Assembly (NCBI GenBank): GCA_034436555.1
Contig: DAOTUU010000003.1
Span: 1-64,000 of the forward strand
Length of the DNA stretch: 64,000 bases
DNA from: JAFMJV01 sp034436555
GTDB taxonomy: Bacteria; Chloroflexota; Limnocylindria; Limnocylindrales; CSP1-4
Direction of reading: 5' to 3'
A model generated the notes under the pieces. The model saw nothing but the letters and a program-made list of their open reading frames with translations, had not been told where the DNA came from and did no database searches. The position numbers were made by a program, and so were the translations under genes. This document shows positions 1-8,098 of this stretch, one piece after another (the stretch's first letter is position 1; every line of letters starts with the position of its first letter).

Positions 1-1408
1 GGCCCGACCCGCCGCGCACGTTCGGATCGGCGGTGTCCAGCAGGATCGCCCGCAGGTTGGGGTGCCGGCGGTACGCCTCGGCCCTGGCCACCACGTCCGC
101 CACGATGGCGTCAGGGTCGCTCGCGGCCGCAGCGTCCGCACCGGGCAGGTGGAGCACCTTGATGACGGGCAGCGGGATCTCGGCAAGGGCGTCGGGCGGC
201 TCGTCGCCGTGGAGCTGGATGGCATCGAGCCCCAGCCGGGCGGCCAGCGCGACCACCGTCCCGAGATCCTGGTCTGCCACGACCCCGATGAGCTGGGGGC
301 CGCCGACCGGCATGATGGTGCGCGACTCCACGACCAGCGAGGCCGCCTCCGGCTCGGACAGGCATCGTCTCGTGCCGGGCACCAGGTTGAGACCGATGGC
401 GTCCGCACCGGCGGCGATGGCCGCGCGCAGCCCCCCGGATTCCGTGACACCGCAGATCTTCACGAGCGGGCGCCGTCCATCGGTGGCCGGGTCCTCGCCG
501 GGCGCGGGCTGGCGTCCGGCGCCGGCCAGCGCCGCGACGCGCGCCGTGACAGCCGCCGGATCGGCGCCCTGGCGCATCAGCTCCTCGCCCACGAGCGCCC
601 CGTCGAACCCCACGGCGCGCCAGCGCCGGATCGTGGCGGTGTCACGCAGGCCGCTCTCCGCGATCGCGATCCGGTCACGCGGGATCCGGTCGCGGAGGCG
701 GACCGCGGTCTCGGGATCCACCGCCAGCGAGCGCAGGTCGCGGTTGTTGATGCCGATGAGGCGCGCGTCCGTGGCCAGGGCGGCGTCGAGCTCGCCAGCG
801 TCATGGGCTTCCACGAGCGGCTCCAGGCCCAGGTCCAGGGCTCGCCGGACGAGTCGGGCGAGCGTCGCGGGTCGGTGGAGCGATGCGAGCAGCAGGACCG
901 CGTCCGCGCCTGCCGCCCGCAGCAGCGGCAGTTGGCGCGGGTCGACCACGAACTCCTTGGCGAGGACGGGCAGCGTGGTCGCCGCGCGCGCCGCGCGCAG
1001 ATCCTCGAGCGAGCCGCCGAACCAGTGAGGCTCCACGAGCACCGAGATGACCGCCGCGCCACCGGCCTGGTACGCCTGAGCGCGCGCCGCGACGTCCAGG
1101 TCGGAGGAGGCGAGCGTCCCCGCAGAGGGCGAGCGGCGCTTGATCTCCGCGATCAGATGGAGGCCGGGTGCGACGAGGCGCGCCGCCACCGGCCGCGGCG
1201 CCGGGGCCCGGCGCGCTCCCGCGGCCAGTTCCCGGTACGTCCGGCTTCCGAGCTCGTCGGCGAGATCCGCACGGCGGCGGGCGACGATCTGGCGAACCAC
1301 GGACTCACCCGGTCGGCGAGGTCCCGCTCCGGCGGCTGGGCGATGGGCGACCAGAGTGGCCCGAGCGGTCTGGGCGGTGTGTGCGGTCTGGGCGGTCTGT
1401 GCGGTCAT
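1..1408 (-). CDS. trpCF: Indole-3-glycerol-phosphate synthase fused to phosphoribosylanthranilate isomerase (partial)
   Basis: One uninterrupted minus-strand frame covers both enzymes and runs off the left edge of the window. The first part is TrpC, which closes the indole ring to give indole-3-glycerol phosphate; EIKRRSPSAG near its start and the INNRDL motif are visible. The second part begins with KICG and is TrpF, which isomerises N-(5-phosphoribosyl)anthranilate. TrpF is missing its C-terminus here. The start ATG at 1408 overlaps the trpD stop as ATGA, indicating translational coupling. The first 16 residues are a Thr-Ala-Gln tandem repeat not expected in TrpC, so a later start is possible. 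The fusion itself is read directly from the frame. Confidence 0.93.
   Translation of the reverse strand, partial: MTAQTAQTAHTAQTARATLVAHRPAAGAGPRRPGESVVRQIVARRRADLADELGSRTYRELAAGARRAPAPRPVAARLVAPGLHLIAEIKRRSPSAGTLASSDLDVAARAQAYQAGGAAVISVLVEPHWFGGSLEDLRAARAATTLPVLAKEFVVDPRQLPLLRAAGADAVLLLASLHRPATLARLVRRALDLGLEPLVEAHDAGELDAALATDARLIGINNRDLRSLAVDPETAVRLRDRIPRDRIAIAESGLRDTATIRRWRAVGFDGALVGEELMRQGADPAAVTARVAALAGAGRQPAPGEDPATDGRRPLVKICGVTESGGLRAAIAAGADAIGLNLVPGTRRCLSEPEAASLVVESRTIMPVGGPQLIGVVADQDLGTVVALAARLGLDAIQLHGDEPPDALAEIPLPVIKVLHLPGADAAAASDPDAIVADVVARAEAYRRHPNLRAILLDTADPNVRGGSG
1361..1405 (-). repeat. Five tandem 9-bp units at the 5' end of trpCF
   Basis: Codons 2-16 of trpCF are five copies of a 9-bp unit of the form ACCGCNCAG (last copies diverged), encoding Thr-Ala-Gln/His/Arg. 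It looks like slippage-type expansion directly after the coupled start codon. A similar repeat lies at the start of aroA. Confidence 0.8.
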
Positions 1409-2436
1409 GCGGCTCCCCTCGCGGCCGACGACCGAAGTCGCAGGCGTTCCAGTCGATCGCGGGCGGCGCCCGAGGCGATGAGCGCGAGCGCCCGGTCCGC
1501 GCCCTCCCGCAGGTCCCCGCAGAGTCCGGCCACGACCAGCGCGGCGCCGGCATTGAGCGCCACGACGTCGCGCGCCGGACCGACATCGCGACCCTCCAGG
1601 ACGCGCTCGATGAGCCCGGCGTTCTCCTCGGGCGTGCCGCCCGCCAGCCGGGCCGTGTCCGCGGGCGCGAGTCCGGCATCGTCCGCGGTGATGGATCGGC
1701 GCGCGATGCCGTCGGGTGAGACGTCGTAGATCACGCCCGAGCCATCGAGCGGAAGCTCGTCGACGCGGTCCCCGTGCACCACGAACGCTCGCTCCACGCC
1801 GAGCGCATGCAGCACCTCGGCGACGTGGCGCGCGGCGCCCGGATCACCCACGCCCAGCAACTGCCGCTTGGGGAACGCCGGGTTCGCGAGCGGCCCGCAC
1901 AGGTTGAATGCGGTCCGGACCGCCAGTTCCCGCCGCACCGGGCCCGCGTGGCGCATCCCGGGATGGAAGTCGGGGGCGTGGAGGTAGGCGAAGCCGTCCT
2001 GGTGCAGCGCCCGGGAGGCCTCGTCCGGCGTGGAGTCGATGCGCAGACCCAGCGCCAGCATCGCGTCAGAGGAGCCCGACAGCGAGGAGACCGCCCGGTT
2101 GCCGTGCTTGGCGATGGGCACGCCGCCGGCGGCCGCGACGATGGCGGTCGCGGTGGAGATGTTGAACGTGTGATGGACGTCGCCGCCGGTGCCGCAGGTG
2201 TCGATGGTGCCCGGAGGCGAATCCACGGCGAGCACGCGCGCGCGCATGGCGAGCACGAACCCGGTCAGCTCCTCCACCGTCTCACCGCGCATCCGGAGCG
2301 CGACGAGCAGGCCCGCCAGCTGGGCGGGCGTCGCCTCTCCGTCGAGGACCGACCCGATGGCGCGCTCGGTGGCCTGCGCGGACAGTCTCTCGCCGGCGAC
2401 GACCTGGGCCAGGGCGCTCTTGACCGCTTCGCTCAT
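1405..2436 (-). CDS. trpD: Anthranilate phosphoribosyltransferase
   Basis: The 343-residue protein transfers phosphoribosyl from PRPP to anthranilate, the second step of tryptophan synthesis. The glycine-rich GTGGD motif and the KHGNRA motif that bind PRPP are present, and length is normal for the family. The frame stays open upstream to 2649, but the ATG at 2436 is chosen because it begins the conserved N-terminal helix (MSEAVKSALAQ), has AGAGG about 11 nt upstream, and because the upstream DNA is a T-box leader. It is the first gene of a trpD-trpCF unit that continues beyond the window. Confidence 0.95.
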   Translation of the reverse strand: MSEAVKSALAQVVAGERLSAQATERAIGSVLDGEATPAQLAGLLVALRMRGETVEELTGFVLAMRARVLAVDSPPGTIDTCGTGGDVHHTFNISTATAIVAAAGGVPIAKHGNRAVSSLSGSSDAMLALGLRIDSTPDEASRALHQDGFAYLHAPDFHPGMRHAGPVRRELAVRTAFNLCGPLANPAFPKRQLLGVGDPGAARHVAEVLHALGVERAFVVHGDRVDELPLDGSGVIYDVSPDGIARRSITADDAGLAPADTARLAGGTPEENAGLIERVLEGRDVGPARDVVALNAGAALVVAGLCGDLREGADRALALIASGAARDRLERLRLRSSAARGAA

Positions 2437-2461
2437 CGTGTCGTGGACCTCTGAAGATGAC

Positions 2462-2691
2462 GATGGACCGACCCGTCCCCGGCCGGGACGAAAGGGTCGG
2501 TCCTTCCGCGGTGCCACCCGTGTTCGGCGCCGTGGCGCCGCTCTCTGCACGAGGTCACCGGCTCGCGGGTCCCATTCTCCGCCGTCCACGCACCGGCTCG
2601 CAGCGCCGCCGGCTCTCTGGGGCGAGGTCCACGCCGCGCTGGCGGACATGGCGTCGGATACTTGCTCCCGGTCGTCACCGGGTGGTCTCGT
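2462..2691 (-). promoter_or_regulatory. T-box riboswitch, tryptophan specific (specifier UGG)
   Basis: On the minus strand the leader of trpD carries the T-box signature GGGTGGCACCGCGG at 2519-2506. The apical Stem I elements AGAGAGCC (2618-2611) and GCTGCGAG (2605-2598) precede a specifier-loop-like GAATGGGACC whose codon position reads TGG at 2574-2572. This would monitor uncharged tRNA-Trp. A terminator-like hairpin follows at 2503-2465. The upper boundary is a predicted transcription start from the promoter at 2698-2727. Family recognition is by eye; the Stem I fold was not computed. Confidence 0.88.
2465..2503 (-). terminator. T-box terminator hairpin
   Basis: GGACCGACCC (2503-2494) pairs perfectly with GGGTCGGTCC (2474-2465) on the minus strand, with an inner GTCCC/GGGAC helix. 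The hairpin follows the T-box sequence directly and would be the state formed with charged tRNA-Trp. The downstream tract is ATCGTCATCTT, not a run of U, so termination may be weak or control could act on translation. Confidence 0.65.
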
Positions 2692-2697
2692 GACCCG

Positions 2698-2727
2698 AGT
2701 CTAGGTCGCCCTCGCGAATCGCGTCAA
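2698..2727 (-). promoter_or_regulatory. Promoter of the trpDCF T-box transcript
   Basis: Minus-strand TTGACG (2727-2722) and TAGACT (2703-2698) are separated by 18 bp and lie directly upstream of the T-box leader. The predicted start near 2691 gives a leader of about 255 nt. The promoter lies in the short gap after the helicase stop codon. Confidence 0.6.
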
Positions 2728-2751
2728 GCGGTCCGGATCCGAGGCCGCCGA

Positions 2752-5700
2752 TCAGGTCCACAGCGTCCGGAGCTGCGCCTCGGTGCGGAATGGATCGTCG
2801 CCGCGTCGCGCGGCCAGGACCGCCTCGCCCTGTGGATCCCGGGCCCGGATCGCCGTCGCACGCGGTGCCACCCAGCGTCGCCAGGAGGCCTCGAACGCGG
2901 CCACGTGGTCCTGGCGACGCGACAGCACCTCGGGCACCGCGTGCCACACGGGCGGCATGCCGGGGGTCCGGCCGGTGACCCTCCCGATCGTGAAGCGCGC
3001 GGCCCCGGTGAGCGTCGGCTGGACCTCGAGGACGGGCCGCGCGATCAGCCAGCGGGGGTCCCAGAGCGGCGACATCAACTCGTCCAGCGCGGCCGCGAAG
3101 CGTCCGGCATCGGCGACGGACGCCCCCTCGAGGCGGCACCGGAACCAGCCGTCCGGCCTCGCCGCCAGGCGCACGGCGCCGGCACCCGCGGACGCATCGA
3201 CGAGCCCGGCGCCGGCCAGCCCGTCGGCGACCGCACGGGCGAGGTCCAGCAGCGTGTCGGACGGCCCGAGTGACCGCAGGCCGCCGACCAGCAGGAGCAG
3301 CAGCCAGCCGGTGCCGATGAGCACCCCGAGCGCGAGCCCGGCCGCCCCGGCAGCCGGGCCGGAGAGCCACGTCCCAACCGTGGCGAGCAACAGGGCCAGC
3401 GCGAGCGCGGCGCCGGCCGCGCGCCGGAGGCGACGCTCACCCGCCGCACCGCCGCCCGAGTCATGCCGGAAGACATCCCGTACCGGCAGGCCAGGCGACC
3501 GCCCGGTCCGGACGCGGACGGTGGGCACCGACTCGTCCCGGTACGGCTGCCCGATGCGCCACGCGACGCGCACCGCGGGTCGCGTCGCGGGGCGTGCCAG
3601 CATCCGCGCCCGGATAGACGCGCGTTCCTGCGGCGCTGGAGGAGACCAGGGCGTGAACGTCGGGTCGACGTGTCCCACACCGGACTCGATCTCGCCCGCT
3701 GCGTCGAGCGCCAGGTCGTGGGCATGCTTGCGCGCAAAGCGCGCGTGGTCGGCGTGGCCCTCGGGATGATCGTCCGCCACGCACACCACGTCCCACAGGT
3801 CGGCGACCTTGGCGGGGTCGGCAGGGTCGATGCGCATGCCCCGCCCGCGCATCTGATGGACCGCGGCGCGCGTCGTGGCGGCCGTGAGGTCGATGACCAC
3901 GTTGACCGCAGGCGCGTCCCATCCCTCGCCCAGCAGCGCTCGCGTGCCCACGAGACAGTGTGACACCCCATCCGTGAAGCAGCGCGTCAGCAGCGGGACC
4001 CACGTCCGCGGGGTCCAGCGCGCATCCGCGGGCATGACGAGGACGAGTTCCGTCCACGGATCAGGGTCGGTCCTCCCGCTGCTGCCGCCGCCTCGCGGCT
4101 GGCCGGCGGGCGAGGCGGCGGCGAGGTGATCCCAGTCCATCAGCGCCCGAGCGCCATCGAGCAGCCGCGCCGATGCGGAGCCGGCTCGCGCCTCCGGTCC
4201 GACGGAGGCATCGGCGTCGGCCGCGATCGCACGAGCGGCACGGACCAGGCGCTCGGCGGTGGCGCGCGTGCAGGCCACGTGCCTGCCCGTGACGAGCACC
4301 GGATGCAGCCCGGGCGCGGCCGTCCCATCGACGAGCGTCCGAAGCACGAGCGCCGCACTGCCAGCGGCTGGATCGAGCACGCCCCGCAGCCGCACGCCGG
4401 GGTCATGGCCGAGGACCGCGTGATCGCACAGGACCAGCGCGCGCAGCCGGTCCCCCAGGACCGCCGACTCCGCCGACAGGATCGAGGCGGCGCCGAGCGC
4501 CTTGCTGGCCGACAGCGCGAGCACTCGATCGACCACGGACGGACCGCGCGAGACGCCGCGTCGGGTGAGCCGGTAGCCCACCGCGGGCAGGTCCGAACGC
4601 AGCCGCTCCCACGCCGCCTGGTCGACCGGGTCCGCCGACGGGGCCAGCGCCTCGGTGGCCCAGCAGTCCAGCAGCGCCGCCCAGTCGGCCGCCTCGGGCG
4701 GGGTCCGGTGGGCCTCCAGGTACCGTGCGCCGAACGGTGGCGGTGACCCCTGGTCGTGGAGCCAGCGCAGTGCGGCGCGCGCGAGGTCCGGCTCCGCGGC
4801 GGCGAAGGTCGGCCAGGCGACCTGGGCACCCTCCGGGGAGCGGCGACGGATCACCCGGCGGTCGAACCAGGCGCGGAAGGGCAGCGACCCCAGGTCCGGA
4901 CCCTCGACGGCCTGGACGAGCGCCCCGAATCGCTCACCCTCCCTCGCGATGAACCGGGCCTCGTCGGCGAGCGGGCTCACCACCAGGGCCATCTCCTGGT
5001 ACGGCGCGAGGTGACCGTCCTTGACCACGGCCGGCGCCACCACCTCCACGTCCGCGCCCGACCCGAACAGGGCGTCATGGAGGACCCGCTCGCGCGGTCC
5101 GAGATCGAGCGGCGGGGTCGCGGTGAGCGCGACGACCACCGAGTCCGGGTGGATGGACTCGAGGACCGATGCGAGCAGCGACCCCCACAGTTCCAGGAGG
5201 TGGTGCGACTCGTCGAGCACCAGGGTGAGGGGTCCCAGGCTCGCCAGGCGATCGACGATGGCGCGCCCGTTCGGATGGAGCAGTCCGAGGACCGCCTCGC
5301 GGTCCCCACCCCGGGCGACCAGGCGCCTGCGCCGCGCGCGGGTCAGCGCCGGGATCGGACCTTGGTCACGCATCCCATCCTGTGCCTGCCCGTCGCGACC
5401 ATCCTGCGCCGCCTCGTCAGCCACGTCGGTGGCGTCGTCGCGGTCGATCACGCACAGCGCCTGATAGGTCAGGACGGTGATCGGCGCGGCGAGGTCAGGG
5501 GTGTCCCCGGCGGTCACGAGCGGCGGCTCGAACCGGCTCCACTGGTCCAGCCACTGGCCGACGATCGCGGTGTTCGGCGCCAGGACCACCGACGGCAGCG
5601 CCATCCGCCGCACGATCTCGAGACCGATGAGGGTCTTGCCCGACCCCGGGGGGAGCGTCAGGTAGTGCCGCTTGTCTCCGGCGGCACGGTTGCGCTCGAA

Positions 5701-5826
5701 CGCATCGAGGGCGATCGACTGGTGGCGCCGGAACTCGCCCGGGAAGGCGGTCCCCGCGAATCCCGCGACGGACCGGGCGGCGCTCGACGCGGTCACGCCG
5801 TCAGGGACCGCAGATGGATGAGCCAC
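2752..5826 (-). CDS. Superfamily II DEAD/DEAH-type helicase with C-terminal membrane hairpin
   Basis: This is a 1024-residue protein. Its N-terminal half has SF2 helicase motifs: FRRHQ near residue 32, Walker A PPGSGKT at about 59-65, DESH at 205-208 and TATPP at about 235-239. Further on are GEGWD and the arginine-finger motif QMRGRGMR. It should couple ATP hydrolysis to nucleic-acid remodelling; the substrate is unknown. A hydrophobic stretch of roughly 45 residues near 790-840 looks like two membrane helices, followed by about 185 residues I do not recognise. The start is a GTG. It is divergent from the GbsR-like regulator, 56 bp away. A role in defence or repair is possible, but nothing nearby supports it. 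Confidence 0.8.
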   Translation of the reverse strand: MAHPSAVPDGVTASSAARSVAGFAGTAFPGEFRRHQSIALDAFERNRAAGDKRHYLTLPPGSGKTLIGLEIVRRMALPSVVLAPNTAIVGQWLDQWSRFEPPLVTAGDTPDLAAPITVLTYQALCVIDRDDATDVADEAAQDGRDGQAQDGMRDQGPIPALTRARRRRLVARGGDREAVLGLLHPNGRAIVDRLASLGPLTLVLDESHHLLELWGSLLASVLESIHPDSVVVALTATPPLDLGPRERVLHDALFGSGADVEVVAPAVVKDGHLAPYQEMALVVSPLADEARFIAREGERFGALVQAVEGPDLGSLPFRAWFDRRVIRRRSPEGAQVAWPTFAAAEPDLARAALRWLHDQGSPPPFGARYLEAHRTPPEAADWAALLDCWATEALAPSADPVDQAAWERLRSDLPAVGYRLTRRGVSRGPSVVDRVLALSASKALGAASILSAESAVLGDRLRALVLCDHAVLGHDPGVRLRGVLDPAAGSAALVLRTLVDGTAAPGLHPVLVTGRHVACTRATAERLVRAARAIAADADASVGPEARAGSASARLLDGARALMDWDHLAAASPAGQPRGGGSSGRTDPDPWTELVLVMPADARWTPRTWVPLLTRCFTDGVSHCLVGTRALLGEGWDAPAVNVVIDLTAATTRAAVHQMRGRGMRIDPADPAKVADLWDVVCVADDHPEGHADHARFARKHAHDLALDAAGEIESGVGHVDPTFTPWSPPAPQERASIRARMLARPATRPAVRVAWRIGQPYRDESVPTVRVRTGRSPGLPVRDVFRHDSGGGAAGERRLRRAAGAALALALLLATVGTWLSGPAAGAAGLALGVLIGTGWLLLLLVGGLRSLGPSDTLLDLARAVADGLAGAGLVDASAGAGAVRLAARPDGWFRCRLEGASVADAGRFAAALDELMSPLWDPRWLIARPVLEVQPTLTGAARFTIGRVTGRTPGMPPVWHAVPEVLSRRQDHVAAFEASWRRWVAPRATAIRARDPQGEAVLAARRGDDPFRTEAQLRTLWT

Positions 5827-5867
5827 GGTCAGATGGTGGCGGCATCCGGCGCTCGCCGCAACCGGTC

Positions 5868-5876
5868 TGGTACTGT
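5868..5876 (+). promoter_or_regulatory. Extended -10 element of the GbsR-like gene
   Basis: TGGTACTGT gives a TGN extended -10 with hexamer TACTGT at 5871-5876. Six bases separate it from the GTG start codon at 5883, so the transcript would begin at or next to the start codon. No Shine-Dalgarno sequence is seen. Confidence 0.5.
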
Positions 5877-5882
5877 CGATGG

Positions 5883-6614
5883 GTGCTCACCGCGATCTCC
5901 CAGGCTGCCGCGCTGGACGAGGATGCCGCCGAGCGCATCCGCCTCGCGTTCGCCGATTCGTGGGGTCAGATGGGTGGCGCGTGGGGCGTCCAGCCATCCG
6001 TGGCGCGCGTCCACGGCTACCTCCTCGCACACGGTGGCGTGCTCACGGAGCGCCAGATCCGCGAGGCGCTGGACCTGAGTCACCGGGCGACCAGCATGGC
6101 CATCTCGGAGATCGAGACGTGGGGGCTCATCGAGCGCGTCGCGAACCCCGATCGCACCGGCCGGCGCGGTCCGTCCGCCACGGCCTGGCGCGTCGCAGGT
6201 GACCGCTGGCTGTGGTTCCAGCGGATCGCCGAGCAGCGCAAGGCACGCGAGGCCGACCCGCTGGTGCCGCGCATCGAGACCTGCCTCTCGCTCGCCCGGG
6301 AGGCGGTGCGGGCGGCCCCCGACAACCCGGAGGTCGGCCGGCTGCGCGACTGGATGGTCGACCTGCTCGCCTTCATCCAGCTGTTCGACCGGGCCATCAG
6401 CATGGTCGCCCGCGCGGACTCCATGGAGATCTCGCACGCGTTCAGCGTGCTCGGCCGCCTGTCCGACGACGCGCTGGACCGGCTGCTCAGGCTCGTCGCG
6501 GCGATCCCCGAGGAGGAGCTGGTGGACACCATCGAGGCGATCTCGCGCGTGTCTCCCGGCACCGCCCGCAAGGTCCTGGGAGCGGCGCGGACCGTGGCGC
6601 GCCTGGGGCGCTAG
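5883..6614 (+). CDS. GbsR/MarR-family transcriptional regulator
   Basis: The 243-residue protein has a winged-helix region near residues 45-115, including a recognition-type helix (SHRATSMAISEIETWGLIERV) typical of the GbsR branch of MarR, then a helical C-terminal half likely used for dimerisation. The GTG at 5883 is preferred over an upstream in-frame ATG at 5814 because the -10 element sits 6 nt before it and homology begins there. The gene is divergent from the helicase. Its ligand and targets cannot be read from the sequence. Confidence 0.8.
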   Translation: MLTAISQAAALDEDAAERIRLAFADSWGQMGGAWGVQPSVARVHGYLLAHGGVLTERQIREALDLSHRATSMAISEIETWGLIERVANPDRTGRRGPSATAWRVAGDRWLWFQRIAEQRKAREADPLVPRIETCLSLAREAVRAAPDNPEVGRLRDWMVDLLAFIQLFDRAISMVARADSMEISHAFSVLGRLSDDALDRLLRLVAAIPEEELVDTIEAISRVSPGTARKVLGAARTVARLGR

Positions 6615-6632
6615 ACGGCGTCAGACGACGGC

Positions 6633-6689
<57 letters not shown>

Positions 6690-7227
6690 TTGGCGACCGG
6701 GTGTCCGCCGGAGGGGTGATCCGCCGGATTCTGAGCGTGGAACCGATCATCCGTTCGACTCTCGGGCCCCCCGAATCCGCCCCGATGCGATCCCGTTGCT
6801 ACCAATGGTAGCAACGCGCACCCCCGGATTCGGCCCTGCATCCGGCCGGCAATCGAGCCGATCCGGGCCGCCGACGGGCCCCCGGAGTCGATCGCCGGCC
6901 CAGGGCATCGCCCCCGCCCAGCGATGCCCCCAGCCCGTCCAGGACGGCCCGAGACGGCCCCTCGCGGCCGGGCGGCATCCACGGGCCCCCGGGCATAGGC
7001 GGGCCCCCGGGCGCCGCGCACGCCCTCCGAGGGGAACATCCCGCCACAGTGGCGGAACGTCCGACGCCGGGCCGACCCTGGTCCATTCTGGACGTGGGTT
7101 GCCCCGGGTCCGCGGGCGGCGGGGGATCGGGCGCACGCCCTGGGCATCGAGCGGGACGTGGGCCCTCCGGGACGCGGTTGCATCCGGCGCGGGATCAGCT
7201 GGAGGTCGCCCTCGCGGCCCGGTGCGG
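6690..7227. other. Non-coding end of the element with short repeats
   Basis: No convincing coding frame is seen in these 538 bp. The stretch holds the left arm-type sites at 6795-6815, two copies of CGGGCCCCCGGGC at 6982-7012, and the first copy of a 40-bp direct repeat (6918-6957) whose second copy, with one mismatch, is at 7521-7560. Confidence 0.5.
6795..6815. promoter_or_regulatory. Candidate integrase arm-type sites, left end (inverted pair)
   Basis: GTTGCTACC and its complement GGTAGCAAC face each other with a 3-bp spacer, about 106 bp inside attL. The same 9-mer occurs twice as a direct repeat at 12355-12375, about 57 bp inside attR. Shared short motifs at both ends of a tyrosine-recombinase element are the expected arrangement of arm sites. 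Confidence 0.6.
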
Positions 7228-7396
7228 ATGGTGACGTTCGGGCCCCCCAGGCGCGGCCGCGCCGAGGCCGACGAGAACACGGTCCGCAAGGACTTCACGC
7301 CCTCCGAGGCCCACGACATCCACGAGGCCCAGCTGATCGTCGAGCGGGCGGCGGCGAGGGATCGGGCCGATGCCAACCGTCGGCTGGGGGATGCGG

Positions 7397-7429
7397 TTTC
7401 GCGGCCGGTAAACTTTACCGCCCGCGAAA
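7397..7429. repeat. 33-bp near-perfect inverted repeat
   Basis: Arms TTTCGCGG/CCGCGAAA and GGTAAA/TTTACC surround a single central base, with two unpaired bases on each side between the arm blocks. It lies inside the ParB-like remnant and could be a protein-binding site such as a partition or regulator site. Confidence 0.6.
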
Positions 7430-7593
7430 CGGTTGCCCCGCCCAGGCCCGCGGAGTCCGAGTCCCGCACCCGGGCCGCGCGGGCCGCCGGGCGATCGTTC
7501 CTCACCATCGAGCGGGTGGGCCAGCGATGCCCCCAGCCCGGCCAGGACGGCCCGAGACGGGCGATGGGATCGGGGGCGGCATCCGGGCACCCC

Positions 7594-7644
7594 CACCACA
7601 TCATGTGGTGTCACGGGCCGGGCACACCACATGTGGTGTGCCCG
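7594..7644. promoter_or_regulatory. Two palindromes beside the small terminase stop codon
   Basis: The first palindrome (7594-7610) is CACCACAT-C-ATGTGGTG. The second (7619-7644) is a perfect 26-bp palindrome with arms CGGGCACACCACA/TGTGGTGTGCCCG. Both share the core CACCACAT/ATGTGGTG. There is no T-tract, so an intrinsic terminator is unlikely; paired operators are a better reading. The outer half-site GGGCACA also occurs upstream of the XRE gene. Confidence 0.55.
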
Positions 7645-7645
7645 A

Positions 7646-8098
7646 TCAGCGCGGCCTCACCAGGCGTCCGGCGCGCGTGACCGTGGCGGAGTGGCGCCGC
7701 GTCTGCGACGGCGCCAGGCCGAGCATCTGGAGTCCCTGGACCACCTCCGCGCGCAGGCGCGCCTCCACGGTGAGAAGGGGATGCCCGCGGACCTGCCCGG
7801 TCGATCCCGCGACGGTCACGCCCTCGGCCTCGATGGCCCGCCGGATCGCCTCCAGCCGATCCATCGCCCGCACGACCTGGGCGAGTATCACCATGTCCGC
7901 CTCCGCTCCCCCGGCCATCTCGCGGCAGTCGGCGGCGAGTCCCGGCCACAGTCCGGCGATGGCGGGGTCCAGCCCCTCCGGCGGCCCGGAAAAGCGGTCG
8001 CCCGTCGCGGCCCGAACCCGTAGCCGGGCGGAGGGAGAAGGAGCGCGATCAGTTCCGGCGCGATCAGGAATGATCCCATCCCCACCGTCGGCGGTCAT
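7646..8098 (-). CDS. Phage terminase small subunit, P27 family
   Basis: The 150-residue protein shows the pattern of P27-type small terminases: a tryptophan after a variable N-terminus (LWPGLAADCREM), a helical pair with AEADMVILAQVVRAMDRLEA, a Gly-Ser loop ending GQVRGHPLL, and LGLAPSQTRR near the C-terminus. Small terminases recognise DNA for packaging and recruit the large subunit. No large subunit is in the element, as in satellites that redirect a helper phage. The start ATG at 8098 overlaps the ATPase stop as ATGA. The N-terminal 45 residues are not conserved-looking. Confidence 0.78.
   Translation of the reverse strand: MTADGGDGIIPDRAGTDRAPSPSARLRVRAATGDRFSGPPEGLDPAIAGLWPGLAADCREMAGGAEADMVILAQVVRAMDRLEAIRRAIEAEGVTVAGSTGQVRGHPLLTVEARLRAEVVQGLQMLGLAPSQTRRHSATVTRAGRLVRPR

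Larger units (their letters stand above)
7228..7680 (+). pseudogene. ParB-like / helix-turn-helix protein remnant
   Basis: The frame encodes ENTVRKDFTPSEAHDIHEAQ followed by a charged linker and RAARAAGRSFLTIERV, which resemble the central segment and helix-turn-helix of phage and plasmid ParB-like proteins. The normal N-terminal ParB domain is absent, and the last 50 residues are low-complexity and run through palindromes. It lies on the opposite strand to the rest of the element, so it is most likely a decayed fragment. A short functional protein cannot be excluded. Confidence 0.5.

Noticed and set aside
62..1729. Long plus-strand open frame over trpCF and trpD
   Set aside because: It is the antisense shadow of clear enzymes. 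High GC removes stop codons in all frames, and the translation is low-complexity arginine-rich sequence.
2752..6614. Helicase plus regulator as an anti-phage defence pair
   Set aside because: No nuclease, methylase or other defence partner is adjacent, and the regulator is an ordinary GbsR type. Proximity to the integrated element is not evidence.
7619..7644. Palindrome after terS as an intrinsic terminator
   Set aside because: It is a perfect stem with no loop spacing or T-tract, and a second related dyad lies beside it, which fits a protein-binding site better.
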